Assembly: GCF_036588685.1 (NCBI RefSeq)
Contig: NC_086376.1
Coordinates: 60,163,166 to 60,227,165, forward strand
Direction of reading: 5' to 3'
Length of the DNA stretch: 64,000 nt
DNA from: Mytilus trossulus
Taxonomy: Eukaryota; Mollusca; Bivalvia; Mytilida; Mytilidae
The notes beneath the pieces are model-generated. The model ran no database searches and was not told where the DNA came from. It saw only the letters and a program-made list of their open reading frames with translations. Below, one piece after another: positions 22,560 through 33,854 of the stretch. Both the position numbers and the translations under genes were made by a program. Position 1 is the first letter of the stretch. The number at the start of each line of letters is the position of its first letter.

Positions 22560-23085
22560 ATTGACAATATTGTAGTCAAAGGAAATAAAACATTGGGATT
22601 TATCAGAAGAATCCCAAAAGACTGCACAAAACCAGTAAAAGCAGCAGCATATACAGCCATGATAAAACCTTCAGTGGAATATGCCTGCACAGTTTGGGAT
22701 CCATCGAGCCAAAAAAAAAAAAAATCATTGACACAAGTTCAAAAAAGAGCAGCAAGATTCGTTCATAAAAACTACTCAGAGTGAGACCGAACACCTGGCT
22801 GTGTAACACACATGGTTAAACAATTACAGTGGGAAAGCCTGGAAGAACGTAGAAAAACCAACAGACTATGTATGCTATTTAAAATCCAGCATGGCCTTAT
22901 TGATATAGATAGACAACAATATCTTATACCCAATGACAGCCGGACCAGAGGTACAGGCCGCTTTTACCAAGAAAGAACAAAATCTTAAACCTATGGACAG
23001 TCATTCTTCCCAAAGACCATCAGGGATTGGAATCAACTACCAGCTAAAACAACATCAGCCGACTCGATAGAGAGTTTCAAGTTTT
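22560..23085 (+). mobile_element. Non-LTR retrotransposon 3' fragment
   Basis: The plus strand encodes the C-terminal end of a LINE-type reverse transcriptase polyprotein: GFIRRIPKDCTKPVKAAAYT, MIKPSVEYACTVWDP, QVQKRAARFVHKNYSE, then after a stop or frameshift near 22784 MVKQLQWESLEERRKTNRLC, MLFKIQHGLIDID and KTIRDWNQLPAKT. This is the region after the polymerase domain in jockey/CR1-like elements. An A-run (22710-22724) lies inside the frame. The copy is 5'-truncated and broken, as is usual for LINE insertions. Confidence 0.8.
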
Positions 23086-25140
23086 CGCCTTATCTTTCCA
23101 TGTTTTCTTCAGTTTATGTTTAGGTCTTTATGTTTTTGAAGTATTCTGATATTTCTATATGAAGGTAACTTCAAATGCAAAATATTCTTAGCTTGAAAAC
23201 GTGTTTGTTTTGAGTAAAATCATCTGATAAGTTGGATTAAAGGGTGTTTGAAATTTCCTAATTTTTGGCCAACGGGGGACACATATTCGCCGTTTTTACA
23301 TATCTATTTAAAACCAAATAACTGCAGCTTTAAATAATATTTATCAAATCAATTTCATTATAGACGAATAGCAGACATTTGAAAGGTGTAAAAAAATGAC
23401 ATTTAGGGCAATCAGTCAAAGAAATACCAAGGAATGCTTCTTTGAAATCGTTTTTGTCATTCAGGAAATTGGTTGAAAATCGTTGTCCATTTTTCTGACT
23501 GTTGCCGTAAGTGCCGAAATTTAGTGTCATTTTAAAAAATAATCATATTTGTTATAAAAATATAATTTAACGGCATAATTCTTCCATTTCAACCATCCTT
23601 TGAAGTTTTTACATCTCAAAATCATAAAACGGCGAAATTGTGTCCACGGCGAATATGGGCTTCCCACTCTATTTAATTTAGTATTTATCTCCTGGAAAAT
23701 TATACTACGTCTTCTAATTGTTATATATAGGTTTTTTCTTCTGTTATCTTTGGTTTATAATTCATGTGAACATAACACAGACTAGAACGCATGACATAGC
23801 ATATTAATCTATTGCAATAAAAAATCATAATATCTAATAAGATTTGAAGATTTAGCTAACTAAGTCCTTATATTTGTATAAAGTAACATTCGTTTATAGT
23901 GGGAAATTATTTAAAAGTTGAATAGGCTATAATTTAAAATTGCTCGCCAGTCCATTTCTGTGATTACCATTAGATAACGCTGGTTCATTTGCCAATCAAT
24001 CTATCATCAAGAGACAAATTTCGTTCATAGTCTTTTTCAAAAATGATGAACGGTTCTTTATATTGGTATGTACTCATTTTAAACGTTTCAAATTTATGAA
24101 ATTATATTCGTACATCAATGTTTTTGATACACCAATAACAAAAACTGAAATATATTGAATGTATACATTTTGTAATTATTCAAAATTATATCAGAAACGT
24201 AAACTTAATTATAAAATAATAAACCTGTTAAGGGGAGAGAATACTCTTATAACTTTTTCGAATTGGCACATAATACAACGGAATGTCACTCTTGCATACA
24301 TATGGCACATCAATAGAATTAATTAACTGCGAAATCGTGCTCCACCTTCAATGATGATTCTAAATTATAAATATAACAAAAGTTGTTAATCTATAGATAG
24401 TGAAGACTAATGAAAGCTAACCCACTGTAAAAATATTTCTTTGCAATTTTTTAAAACTTCCTCAGGAAAATGATCGAGTCACTTGACTTTCAAAGCTCAA
24501 AATCAATGTTATTACACAATATTTGAATCATGTAGTTAAAGATTATTCGCTTCTCAAAGTGTAAGACGCAATAAAAATCGTATGCTTGCACCATCCTACC
24601 GAAATACGGATTTTATTAAGTCCTGAACATTTCGACATTCCTCCGTATATTTATAGCAAAACCGGTTTAAACAAAATCACAAGTACGTGTTAAGATCCGA
24701 CTAAATACCTATTTCCCGATATGGTCAAATTGTATTGACAAATTTTACTGTTTTACTTAAAACTAATTTTTACAAGTTTCTTTTTATTCGTATCCTTTAC
24801 CATTTTAGATTTTAAATACATATATATAATTTAATTATGAAACCATATGCTAGCCCATAAAATTTAACCCATTACTAATACGGATTAGTAGTTCTTTCAA
24901 TTTCCTTTGTTAAGAGAAAGTTAAACAACTGATAAGATATTATTTTTATCCATTTTAAAATTTTAAGATGTATAGTGTACATACAAGTTCCTGTTTTTAA
25001 CTAATTTTTAGTTTTATCTAAGGCTATTCTAACTCTGTTACTATTATTTTAAATTTTAACTAATAGATAAGATTTTAAATAACGCAATTTTAAAAATAAA
25101 CAAAATTTTTAAATGCGGTGACCCTGCAGATAGGGTGGAC
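23086..25140. other. Intergenic AT-rich DNA, nothing recognised
   Basis: About 2 kb with only short frames on both strands and no repeat family identified from elsewhere in this window. No RNA gene was seen. Confidence 0.55.
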
Positions 25141-25145
25141 TTCCT

Positions 25146-25206
25146 GAAGAAGAAGAAGAAGAAGAAGAAGAAGAAGAAGAAGAAGAAGAAGAAGAAGAAG
25201 AAGAAG
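25146..25206 (+). repeat. (GAA)n microsatellite
   Basis: An uninterrupted run of about 20 GAA units. Pure purine/pyrimidine tracts of this type can form triplex DNA and are often length-polymorphic. Confidence 0.95.
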
Positions 25207-25339
25207 GTCAGGTAAAATTGCTACATGACATCACCGTAGATTTGTTGAGGTTCGTGATAAGTAGTCTTCAGGTTTTTTATAAGTATTTTGTTGACTAGTG
25301 TGGCATGAGTCTTCGATGTCTTACGCCTCTTTGTATGTA

Positions 25340-25565
25340 AATTGAGAATGGAAATGGGGAATGTGTCACAGAGACAACGACCCGACCATTGAGGAAACAA
25401 CAGCAGAAGTTCACCAACAGGCCTTCAATGCAGCGAGAAATTCCCGCATCCAGAACCGTCCTTCAGCTGGCCACTAAACAAATATATATACTAGTTCAGT
25501 GATAATGAACGCCATACTGAACTCCAAATTGTACACAAGAAACTAAAACAAAAATTATACAAGAC
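25340..25565 (-). repeat. Retroelement 3' tail, family D, reverse copy
   Basis: Reverse-oriented copy of the tail at 11590-11825: ggaaatggggaatgtgtcac, agcgagaaattcccgcatcc and actagttcagtgataatgaa. Related pieces lie at 40870-40985 and 42465-42572 in the GALNT introns. Confidence 0.7.
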
Positions 25566-26064
25566 TAAATTTATGTGTTTATATAGATATAGAAGAAACA
25601 TCATTCTGATGAATAAGTGAAAACAATCAGCATTTGCAGCATAGAACAAACCATGAGAACTTCCAAATTATCATTGTACTTATGAATAAAAAGTATCCTT
25701 CTAAGACTGAAATCCCAACGTCGTTATCGACAGTCAAATGATGTCACGAAGTGGTACATTCTGAATATTGAATGATGATTGAAAACCATATGCTGCAGGA
25801 TAAAAATTAACATAGAAATTTAGTACAGAATACTATGATATTATTTCTTGTGCCCCAATCGTTTCAGTTTATGACGTCAAAATGTGTCAGAAAGAAAAGA
25901 AAAAGATAGCTTGCAATGTAAATTCTTGCTACACCGATGGTTATCATAAGTGGAGAAAGAACTGCTAACCTTCCCTAGATTACCGATGTGATTGTTCTAT
26001 GAGATGTATGATATTGCGTAATCCTTGCTTTTCCGTGTAATGTTTTTGTCCATGGTTGCCTATC

Positions 26065-27480
26065 TATTTATAAAAGAGGGACGAACGATACCAAAGGTAC
26101 AGTCAAACTCATAAATCCCAAACAAACTGACAACGCCATGGCTAAAATGAAAAAAGACAAACAGAAAAACAATAGTACACTTGACACAACATAGAAAACT
26201 TAAGAATAAACAACACGAACCCCACGAAAAACTAGGGGTGATCTCAGGTGCTCCGGAAGGGTAAGCAGATCCTGCTCCACATGTGGCACCCGTCGTATTG
26301 CTTATGTGATTACAAATCCGGTAAATAGTCCAATTCGGTAGATCACATTCATGAAAGGGAAGGGGACTGTAGTTACGACGTAAGGAACAAATCCGATATC
26401 ATTTGTGAAACGGTTATTCCATAAAAGAGGGACGAAAGATACCAAAGGGACAGTCAAACTCATAAATCACAAACAAACTGACAACGCCATGGCTAAACAT
26501 GAAAAAGACAAACAGAAAAACAATAGTACACATGACACAACATAGAAAACTAAAGAATAAACAACACGAACCCCACTCATAACGGTCAACCAACTCGTGA
26601 TGGCGTCCGTAAAATTTACGAAGGGATGATTTCAACTTCACCATTTGGAACTTTTGGTTTAATAGCTTCCTTGTGAGCAGTAACCCTCTATCAAGAAAAT
26701 CATGATAGGAAATGCAAGCACGGGAATATCGTATCAATTGGGAGATATATACCCCGTATGCAGGTGCTGCTGAAATGTTGCTACTTAGAAATGGAAAGTT
26801 CACAATTGGAAAGCTGAAATCATCTCTTTTGTCGTTAAGTTTTGTCTTCAACCGACCCTCATTATCAATTTCTAGATGTAAGTCAAGATATGAAGCCGAA
26901 TTAACTGTATCTTTAGTATCCTTTATCTCTAATTCGATGGGATAGATATGTTCCACATAGTCACCAAATTTTGAATTGTTTAGTAAAAGAACGTCATCTA
27001 TATAGCGGAAAGTAGAGTTAAAGGATATTGCTAACTTCTTATCTTTCTTCCTAAGAAGTTCCTGCATGAAGTCAGCCTCATTATAATAAAGAAACAAGTC
27101 AACAATAAAGGGGCACAGTTTGTTCCCATTGGGATGCCGACAGTCTGTTGAAAAACACGTCCTCCGAACGTAACAAATACTAGTATGTTGTCAATCAAGA
27201 AATCAAGCATCTTGATAATATCGGTTTTAGAGAATTTTTTGTTTGAATCAGAGTGATTCTTTACAAAGTAGTAGTTATCCCTCCCTAAGACAAGCTACTT
27301 GTATCTACGTTGGTCATTCTTTTTTATGAAGCAAAGTAACTCTTTTAATTTGGCTTTTAATTTGGAATGTGGAATACTTGTGTAAAGAGTAGAAAAGTCA
27401 AATGTTTTAATACTGTTACAAAATTATCACATCTGATTCACGCCACCTCTAGAATAGGCAGTTTCACCTCTGGAATAGGT
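26065..27480 (-). mobile_element. Broken YIDD reverse-transcriptase element 1
   Basis: On the minus strand, 27420 down to about 26580 encodes reverse transcriptase. A TLYTSIPHSKLKAKLKELL block is followed by VGIPMGTNCAPLL, the catalytic FRYIDDVLLLNNSKF (near 26970-27010), SASYLDLHLEIDNEG, VNFPFLSSN and AYGVYISQLIRYSRAC. A stop codon near 27295 and a frameshift just after NCAPLL break the frame, so it is not active. Downstream in element orientation lies a non-coding tail (26065-26580), part of which is present twice (26070-26180 and 26425-26575). The YIDD and VNFP blocks fit metazoan retroelements, possibly Penelope-like; no endonuclease domain was seen. A clean insertion boundary could not be set. 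Confidence 0.8.
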
Positions 27481-27823
27481 AGTAACCATGACCTAGCAAC
27501 ATTTAGGTGGTAATTTTCTTACTTTTTTACATGATCACATGTTTTGGCTAAGTTTCATGAAAATCGGTGACTATGCGTGCCGGCCCCCTATATAAAATGG
27601 TTGGTGGTTACAGAGAATTGCTCTTAATCCGTTCCCTCTACGACATTATGATATTTGCTTTACAGTGTTATATATATAAATAAGGAGATGTGTTGTTTGA
27701 CAATGGGACAATTATCCACCCATGAAAAAGATGAAACCTAGTATAGGTCACATGGTTATTTTTAATTTTACTTTAGATATTATCATCATTTGAATGTTGT
27801 AGTCGACTTGATGTTGATTACTA

Positions 27824-28765
27824 GTCCAGTCAATCTAGCATAAATTTGACCCTAACCCGAAAGTAATTGCAACAGAAGATATATAAGTTTTAATCTTTAG
27901 AATTATACTCCAAATATACACAGAAAAAAGTCCCATAAAATCTAACTCAAGGAAGACTTAAAAAATCACCATTTAAAATTCCTATGGAGATTTGTATTGA
28001 AAGGGAGATAACTCTTGAAAAAAGGCAGAAATATCAATAAAAATTGATACAAAATGATAACTTTACCACTTCTATTCATCAGAATGAATTGATTCTTTAT
28101 TTTAAAGCAGTCTTTAAAATATAACAAACAACTCTTAAGGTGTTTTTATATCTTTTATCAAGCTATAACCTAGATTTCGTAATTCATTAGTTGACCATCT
28201 ATTTAATTTTTCAACATGTCAAGGTAAAGAATCTCAAATTCAATAAAAATAATTTTAAAAGCATGTATTCATCTTTTTTGTGGTTTAAAGTTTCTTTAGA
28301 TAAGTAAGTTCCTGAAAAAATATGATATACAGATATAAACAATACCAAATTTTCACATTATTTTTTCAAAATAGTCACAAAGCTTCAAATTTGCAATTTC
28401 CTTTGATGAAAAATGCATGAAAGAAATAAAACTACCCATAAAACTTTGGTTTTGTACATTTTATGAGTGGAAGATTACATAAATAAGACAAATACAAACT
28501 CATAACCCCATCAAAGTATCATACTTTACATAAATTTCAAGAAAAACAACCAAACACTGACCAAAAAAGACTCATATTTGCAAGAGTTATCTCTCCTTCC
28601 AATGTTAATTTCCATAGGAAATTTAAAAATGCTGATTTTAAAGTTTCATCAAGTTAGATTTTATGGGACTTTTTTCTGTGTATATAAAGGGCATAATGCT
28701 ATAGATTAGAACTAAAACATGTTCTGTTGCAATTAGTTTGAGGTTAAATCTTAGTTTGACTGGAC
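27824..28765. mobile_element. 942-bp element with long TIRs and TA target site
   Basis: The left end GTCCAGTCAA and right end TTGACTGGAC are exact complements, each bounded by TA (27822-27823 and 28766-28767). The inverted similarity continues for about 200 bp: blocks aattgcaacaga, cagaaaaaagtcccataaaa, tctaact, cctatgga and gagataactctt appear in both arms in mirrored order. There is no transposase frame. TA duplication suggests a Tc1/mariner-like non-autonomous element, though TIRs this long are also seen in other foldback types. Confidence 0.75.
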
Positions 28766-28769
28766 TATA

Positions 28770-30225
28770 CTCGATAATTGAATGTGTTACGTTGAATTTT
28801 ACTTTTATGCTATCAAAAGTGTGTTGAATGTAGAATAGTAAACCTTTAAGTATTTACCAAAGAGGATTTGTATGTCTGCACAATCAGTGATTACTTATCA
28901 GCAGATTTATCGACCCAGTGTTAGTAACAGCAATAGCGGCATTTTTTTTTTGAACACCAGATGCAAACTTCGACAATTAATGTCTCTTCAGTGATGTTCG
29001 AGGATAGAAATTTGAAATTCTAAAACGTAATTGACCCAGAAGAAGTATACATCAACAGTCCTATTTTTTTTTAGGTTAAGCGAATTCATATTTAGACACT
29101 CAATGCCTATTCAGTAATGGTCAAGGCCGAAATATTTTAAATTTCAAAAACGTATTAAAAAATAGAAGATCAATACCGTTATTTATATATTGCCAAATTA
29201 TTCCAGGAAATCATATATATACTTGCATGATAAATAATTCATGTGTTACATATATATTTGATTGTTTCTATGAAAACAAATATTTAAAAGATGTAAACCG
29301 GCCTTCTGTTACAAATGGTATTAAGATGAACATTGATATAAGTTAATATAGAAATATTATAGCAGGATGTTTTGCTTCACTGAATACAATCCATAGAGAT
29401 CATACGGCAGGTGTAAATTATGTACAGGAGCTCTAGATTATTTAGACATTACAAATATACATTGATGCAATTTATTTTTATTGAAAAGAATAGAAGTGGA
29501 ATAACAATGAAGGGGTATCGTTCTTTGATTTTATTTGTAATGTAATGTATAATTTAACTTTCTAGGAAATATGTCTTGCTTTATTACAAACTTAAAAGGT
29601 TAGGTATTTCTTGCAAAACTATGAATCTACATCTGTTTTGTCATCAATGAGTAAAAGGAATCTTTACGGTGTAAACATAAAGATTCATAATTTTGCCAAC
29701 CCAAAAATAATAATGATATTGTTTTACTCTCACTATTATTATTAATGCTTTTCGTTTATTAATTAAGTAAAATATGATCGCTGAAAAGGGGACAGTAGAT
29801 TTGATTAAAATCTAAATCATATCAAAGTGTTCTGTTTCCCCTTTGTGTTCCTTTGTATGGTTTTTAAACTTTTAAAATTTGCCAAGAAAAACAAACACAA
29901 AAATGCCAAATCCCTTAATTTTCAAATTCAACTGGTCTCAGTAGATATTTACTTGAAATTAATTCTCTTGGGAAAATGTCCATTCTTTTTGATATATCAT
30001 GGATAAACTCATCATAAATAACATAATTGAAAATTCGTATTTGAGCCAGTTGCGCGTTTTTTCTACAAAATAAAAAAAAACTTGAAGAGCATTGAGTACT
30101 AAAACTTCCTAAATATTTTGCCAAATATAGCTAAGATAATCTATTCCTGTCGTATAAAAGCCTTAGTATTAAAAAAACCCAACACGTTTTGTATAATTAT
30201 CATCATATCAATGACAGCTCAAGTG
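28770..30225. other. Intergenic AT-rich DNA, nothing recognised
   Basis: No supported gene, RNA gene or dispersed repeat. The 69-aa minus-strand frame at 29915-30124 is a low-complexity chance frame. Confidence 0.55.
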
Positions 30226-30229
30226 CTGA

Positions 30230-31735
30230 CTACTGGGCTAAAAAAGACGAAAGATACCTTAGGGACAGTCAACTCTTCAATCGATAATAAACTGACAACG
30301 CCATGGCTAAACATAAAAAAGACAAACAGATAAACAAAAGTACAAATGACACAAAATTACACAACATAGAAAACTAAAGAATAAGCAACACGACCCCCAC
30401 CAAAAACAAGGGGTGATTTCAAGTGCGCCGGAAGGGTAAGCATATCCTGCTTCACATCTGACACCCGTCGTGTTGCTCATGTTATAACAAACTAGTAAAT
30501 AATCTTAATTCGGAAGTTCACATTCAAGAAAGGGAAGGGGATTGTAGTTCCGACGTAAGGAACATATCCGACAGTTATTCCATAGCGATGAACCAACTCG
30601 TGATGGCGTCCGTAAAATTCACACAGGGATGATGATTTCAACTTCTTCATTCGGAACTCTTAGTTTTATAGCTTTCGTGTTAGCAGCAACCCTCTATCAA
30701 GAAAAGCATGATAGAATACAAGCACGGGTATATCGTATCAATTGGGAGATATATACCCCGTATGCAGGTGCTGCTGGAATGTTGCTACTTAGAAATGAAA
30801 AGTTCACAATTGGAAAGCTGATATCATCACTTTTATCGTAAAGTTTCATTTTCAACTGACCCTTATTGTCAATTTCTAGATGTAAGTCAAGATATGAAGC
30901 CAACTTAACTTTATCTGTTGTATCCTTTATCTCTAGTTCGGTGGGATAAATGCGTTCAACATATAAACCAAAGTTTGAACTATTTAGTGAGAGAACATCA
31001 TCTATATAGCGGAAAATTAAGTCAAAGGATATTGTTAACTTCTTATCTTTTTTCCTAAGAAGTTCCTGTATGAATTCAGCCTCATAATAAGAACAAATCG
31101 GCAAGAAGAGGGACACAATGATTCTCATAGGATTAAGGACAATCTGTTGAAAAACATGTCCTTCGAACGTATCAAATAATTATGTTGTCAATCAAGAAAT
31201 CAAGCATCTTGATAATGTCAGTTTCAGAGAACTTTTTGTTTGAATCAGAGTGATCCTTTACAAAGAAAGATTTATCCCTCCCTAAGACATACGTGTATCT
31301 ACGTTGGCCATAATTTTTTTAGGAAACAAAGCAATACCAACTCTTTCAATTTGTCTTTAAGTTTGGAATGTGGAATACTTGTGTAATGTGTAGAAAAGTC
31401 AATTGTTTTAATCCTATTTCAGGACGACAGGGAGTTAGATTGATTGTACTCTAAAAGATCTTTGAAATATTTTAGTATCCACATCTGATATTCCCGTCAT
31501 CTTTAGAATAGGCAGTTCCACAATTACTTTGAAGCCCGGCTTTAATTTGATTACTAATAAAATAGATTTTAATCATTTAGAAAGAGGTTTCGTGGAGCAC
31601 TTGGAAGACCCAGCAATATACCGTATATATTGTAAGGACACCGAAGTTTTCATGATTGATATCTTCTATCATAAGCATAATCTTTTGAACGTCAACTGGT
31701 TTATAATTGACTGCTGGATCATAAAACATATTTAG
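30230..31735 (-). mobile_element. Broken YIDD reverse-transcriptase element 2
   Basis: A second copy of the element at 26065-27480, same orientation. The minus strand encodes AEFIQELLRKKDKKLTISFD, FRYIDDVLSLNSSNF (catalytic YIDD), ASYLDLHLEIDNKGQLKMK, VNFSFLSSNIPAAPAYGVYI and SQLIRYTRAC between about 31095 and 30700, followed by the same non-coding tail at 30240-30620. It extends further on the 5' side (to about 31735) than copy 1. Frame breaks near 31080-31130 and in 31140-31400 make it inactive. Confidence 0.8.
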
Positions 31736-31739
31736 AATT

Positions 31740-33369
31740 TTTTTTACAAATATTGATCATTTTTAATGAGAAATACATATTTTACAGTCAAAGCATTTTT
31801 AACACATTAGGAGGCAGCACGTTTTTTTATTTATTACTGAACGGCGTTTTCGATCTTTATCTTATTATTAACACACTTCACTATTAAAAATAAATTCTTG
31901 TTTTTCAAATATATTGGTAATTTAAAACAGAAAATCACCGTCTTGTTCAATGTATACCTAACCACCATGAATAAACACATAGTGTTACAAAGTTCTACCT
32001 GTTTAAACAATCTGAAAGCATTGAAAAATTATCCATGCATACCCAAAGATGGAGTCAATAAACAAAACCAATACAAATAAAAATACATGCATTTCCGGGT
32101 AGATCCCTATCCAAAATGACAGATTTAGAAGAGGAAAACCCTGAATTTGACCTGAGAAGGGTTTACTGTGTGATAATAATTGATATTACGGTAAGTTTTT
32201 GGAAGGATAAGTCAATTAAAGGTAATTATGGGGAAAAGCTGAGATACCCGGAACATATATTATTGTGTATACATAGCTATTTATTGATTTCTTATATAAA
32301 TATATAAGACTTATCATTGATTCGTATCTTCTTGAAGAAGAACAGCATTTAAGTATTGGTGTTATAGAACCAAAGCCACATACAACATTTTATTAAATAT
32401 AATATTCAGAGCAGTATGATATATGTATTTATTTCTAATTATCTTGTTGTAAAATGCACCAACCTGTGACTTGTTTCAACAAAAGGTTTTAGGCTTATTG
32501 CGTTAATTCTATTGCATGCGGCACATCCAAGACAAAACACTCGATATTCTTACGACATTTGGTATCAATGCTTTTTAAAATTTCAAAATTATCAAAACAC
32601 AATTTTCACTTGCCATTGTCAGGTAAACGTGTCATACCGAGAGCAACGACCAAAACCATACGTTTATATTTATCAATGGGTGCTGTACTCGGCAAATACT
32701 GCCGTAATTCATTTGTTTGAGGTTTATTCCATGAAGGTTTTACCTCATCATTAAATAAAGGGGTTTGGTTGTATTTTATTTTTAAAACATAATCAAATCA
32801 TCAAAAGAAGTTACTATGTGTGTAATTTAAGATGAGGCTCGAATTATTTTTTCCCTAGAAGTCTGGTATTTAAAAAGGTTATTTTTGATTATGTCGTAAT
32901 GTAAATGAAAATAAAGCTTTATATATTTATATTTCATAAAAAAATAGTTACTGTGCACTTTTCATTTTCGCATTTAAAATATTTTGAACATGTACAAAAT
33001 TAGAAAGGTAGTATTTTTACATATTTTAGAGATTTTAATATATGGCTCTGCGTTTCAGTTAGAATAAATAATAACTTAAAAAAAACTGCATTCACAAAAT
33101 AAAAACGAAATGAACGTAAATGAAAAATAATAGTTTCTTTCAATATCTAAGTTAATACTTTGCTAATGCTTTTTACTGATTCCATATTATTGTGTTAAAG
33201 AGCTTTGTCGTAATCGTACGCATCACCTTTAATTTTTAGGCTTCATTTTAACAATAGTTTCTAAAGAGAGGAATTCAAACTGGGAATGAACTTATTTGAA
33301 AGGAGAAAGTATAATTGGCCAACAGTGATTTAGAAATTCTATGTGTAACCGTATATCTAAATATGTACT
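31740..33369. other. Upstream of GALNT gene 1, one candidate exon
   Basis: Apart from a possible short coding exon at 32116-32190, listed separately, nothing is recognised. The 80-aa plus-strand frame at 32512-32754 has ordinary composition but no family resemblance or clear splice context. Confidence 0.45.
32116..32190 (+). CDS. Candidate isolated 5' exon, weakly supported
   Basis: The frame MTDLEEENPEFDLRRVYCVI, then IIDIT, starts in good context (aaaATGa) and runs straight into a consensus donor (ACG then GTAAGTTTT at 32191). Composition, acidic start and splice site make it look like a real first coding exon. However, no partner exon was found, and GALNT gene 1 has its own complete exon 1 downstream. 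It could be an orphan exon of a nested or decayed gene, or chance. Confidence 0.2.
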
Positions 33370-33378
33370 TATATAAAA
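33370..33378 (+). promoter_or_regulatory. Candidate TATA box of GALNT gene 1
   Basis: TATATAAAA lies 60 bp before the start codon, and GALNT gene 2 has TATATAAA 70 bp before its start. Transcription would then begin near 33400. A second TATATAAA at 33403 is too close to the ATG to serve a full 5' UTR. Similar spacing in two paralogues in AT-rich DNA is suggestive only. Confidence 0.4.
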
Positions 33379-33421
33379 ATACTAAGTACAGGAACATTTC
33401 TGTATATAAAATGCGTTGAAA

Positions 33422-33433
33422 ATGGAAGTATGA
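33422..33433 (+). promoter_or_regulatory. Minimal upstream ORF overlapping the GALNT1 start
   Basis: ATGGAAGTATGA is a three-codon upstream frame whose TGA overlaps the main ATG (ATGA, 33430-33433). An even shorter ATG-CGT-TGA lies at 33411-33419. If the transcript starts upstream of them, they would influence translation of the main frame. Confidence 0.35.
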
Positions 33434-33854
33434 AACTGAGGACAAGATATTTAGGAGGAAGTTTGTTTTTTGTTGTATTATTTTTGACAACGGAGTTTTA
33501 TTTATTGTCTGGAAGATATCAAAGTATATACAGAAAAATAATTAACATACGAGGGACTTATCAACATTCTTCCAAATCGTCAAATATAAATGATGATCTT
33601 TCCTTCGGAAACATAACCGTTTCCATAACAGCTGAGCAGTTCCGATTGATTCCAAACATCATAACTGGGAATCCTCTTATAGACGAATATGGGGATAATG
33701 ATTTAAACCGTTTAGGAGAAAATGGAAGAGCTGTTATGTCAACGGAGAAGGAGCAACTTAATATATCTGACATACTGGAAAAATATAGATTAAATATTAT
33801 AGCTAGTGACTTAGTTCCTTTAAACCGAATGGTTCCAGATTCTAGACCACCAGG
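33430..33854 (+). CDS. GALNT gene 1, exon 1
   Basis: Residues 1-141 plus two bases of Gly142; donor CCAGG then GTAAGT. Holds the cytoplasmic tail, membrane anchor and stem, ending in the conserved [20 protein letters not shown] block that precedes the catalytic domain. NIT near residues 58-60 is one possible N-glycosylation sequon in the stem. Confidence 0.93.

Noticed and set aside
26712..26945. 77-aa plus-strand frame, and the similar one at 30629-30841
   Set aside because: Antisense shadows of the YIDD reverse transcriptase relics.
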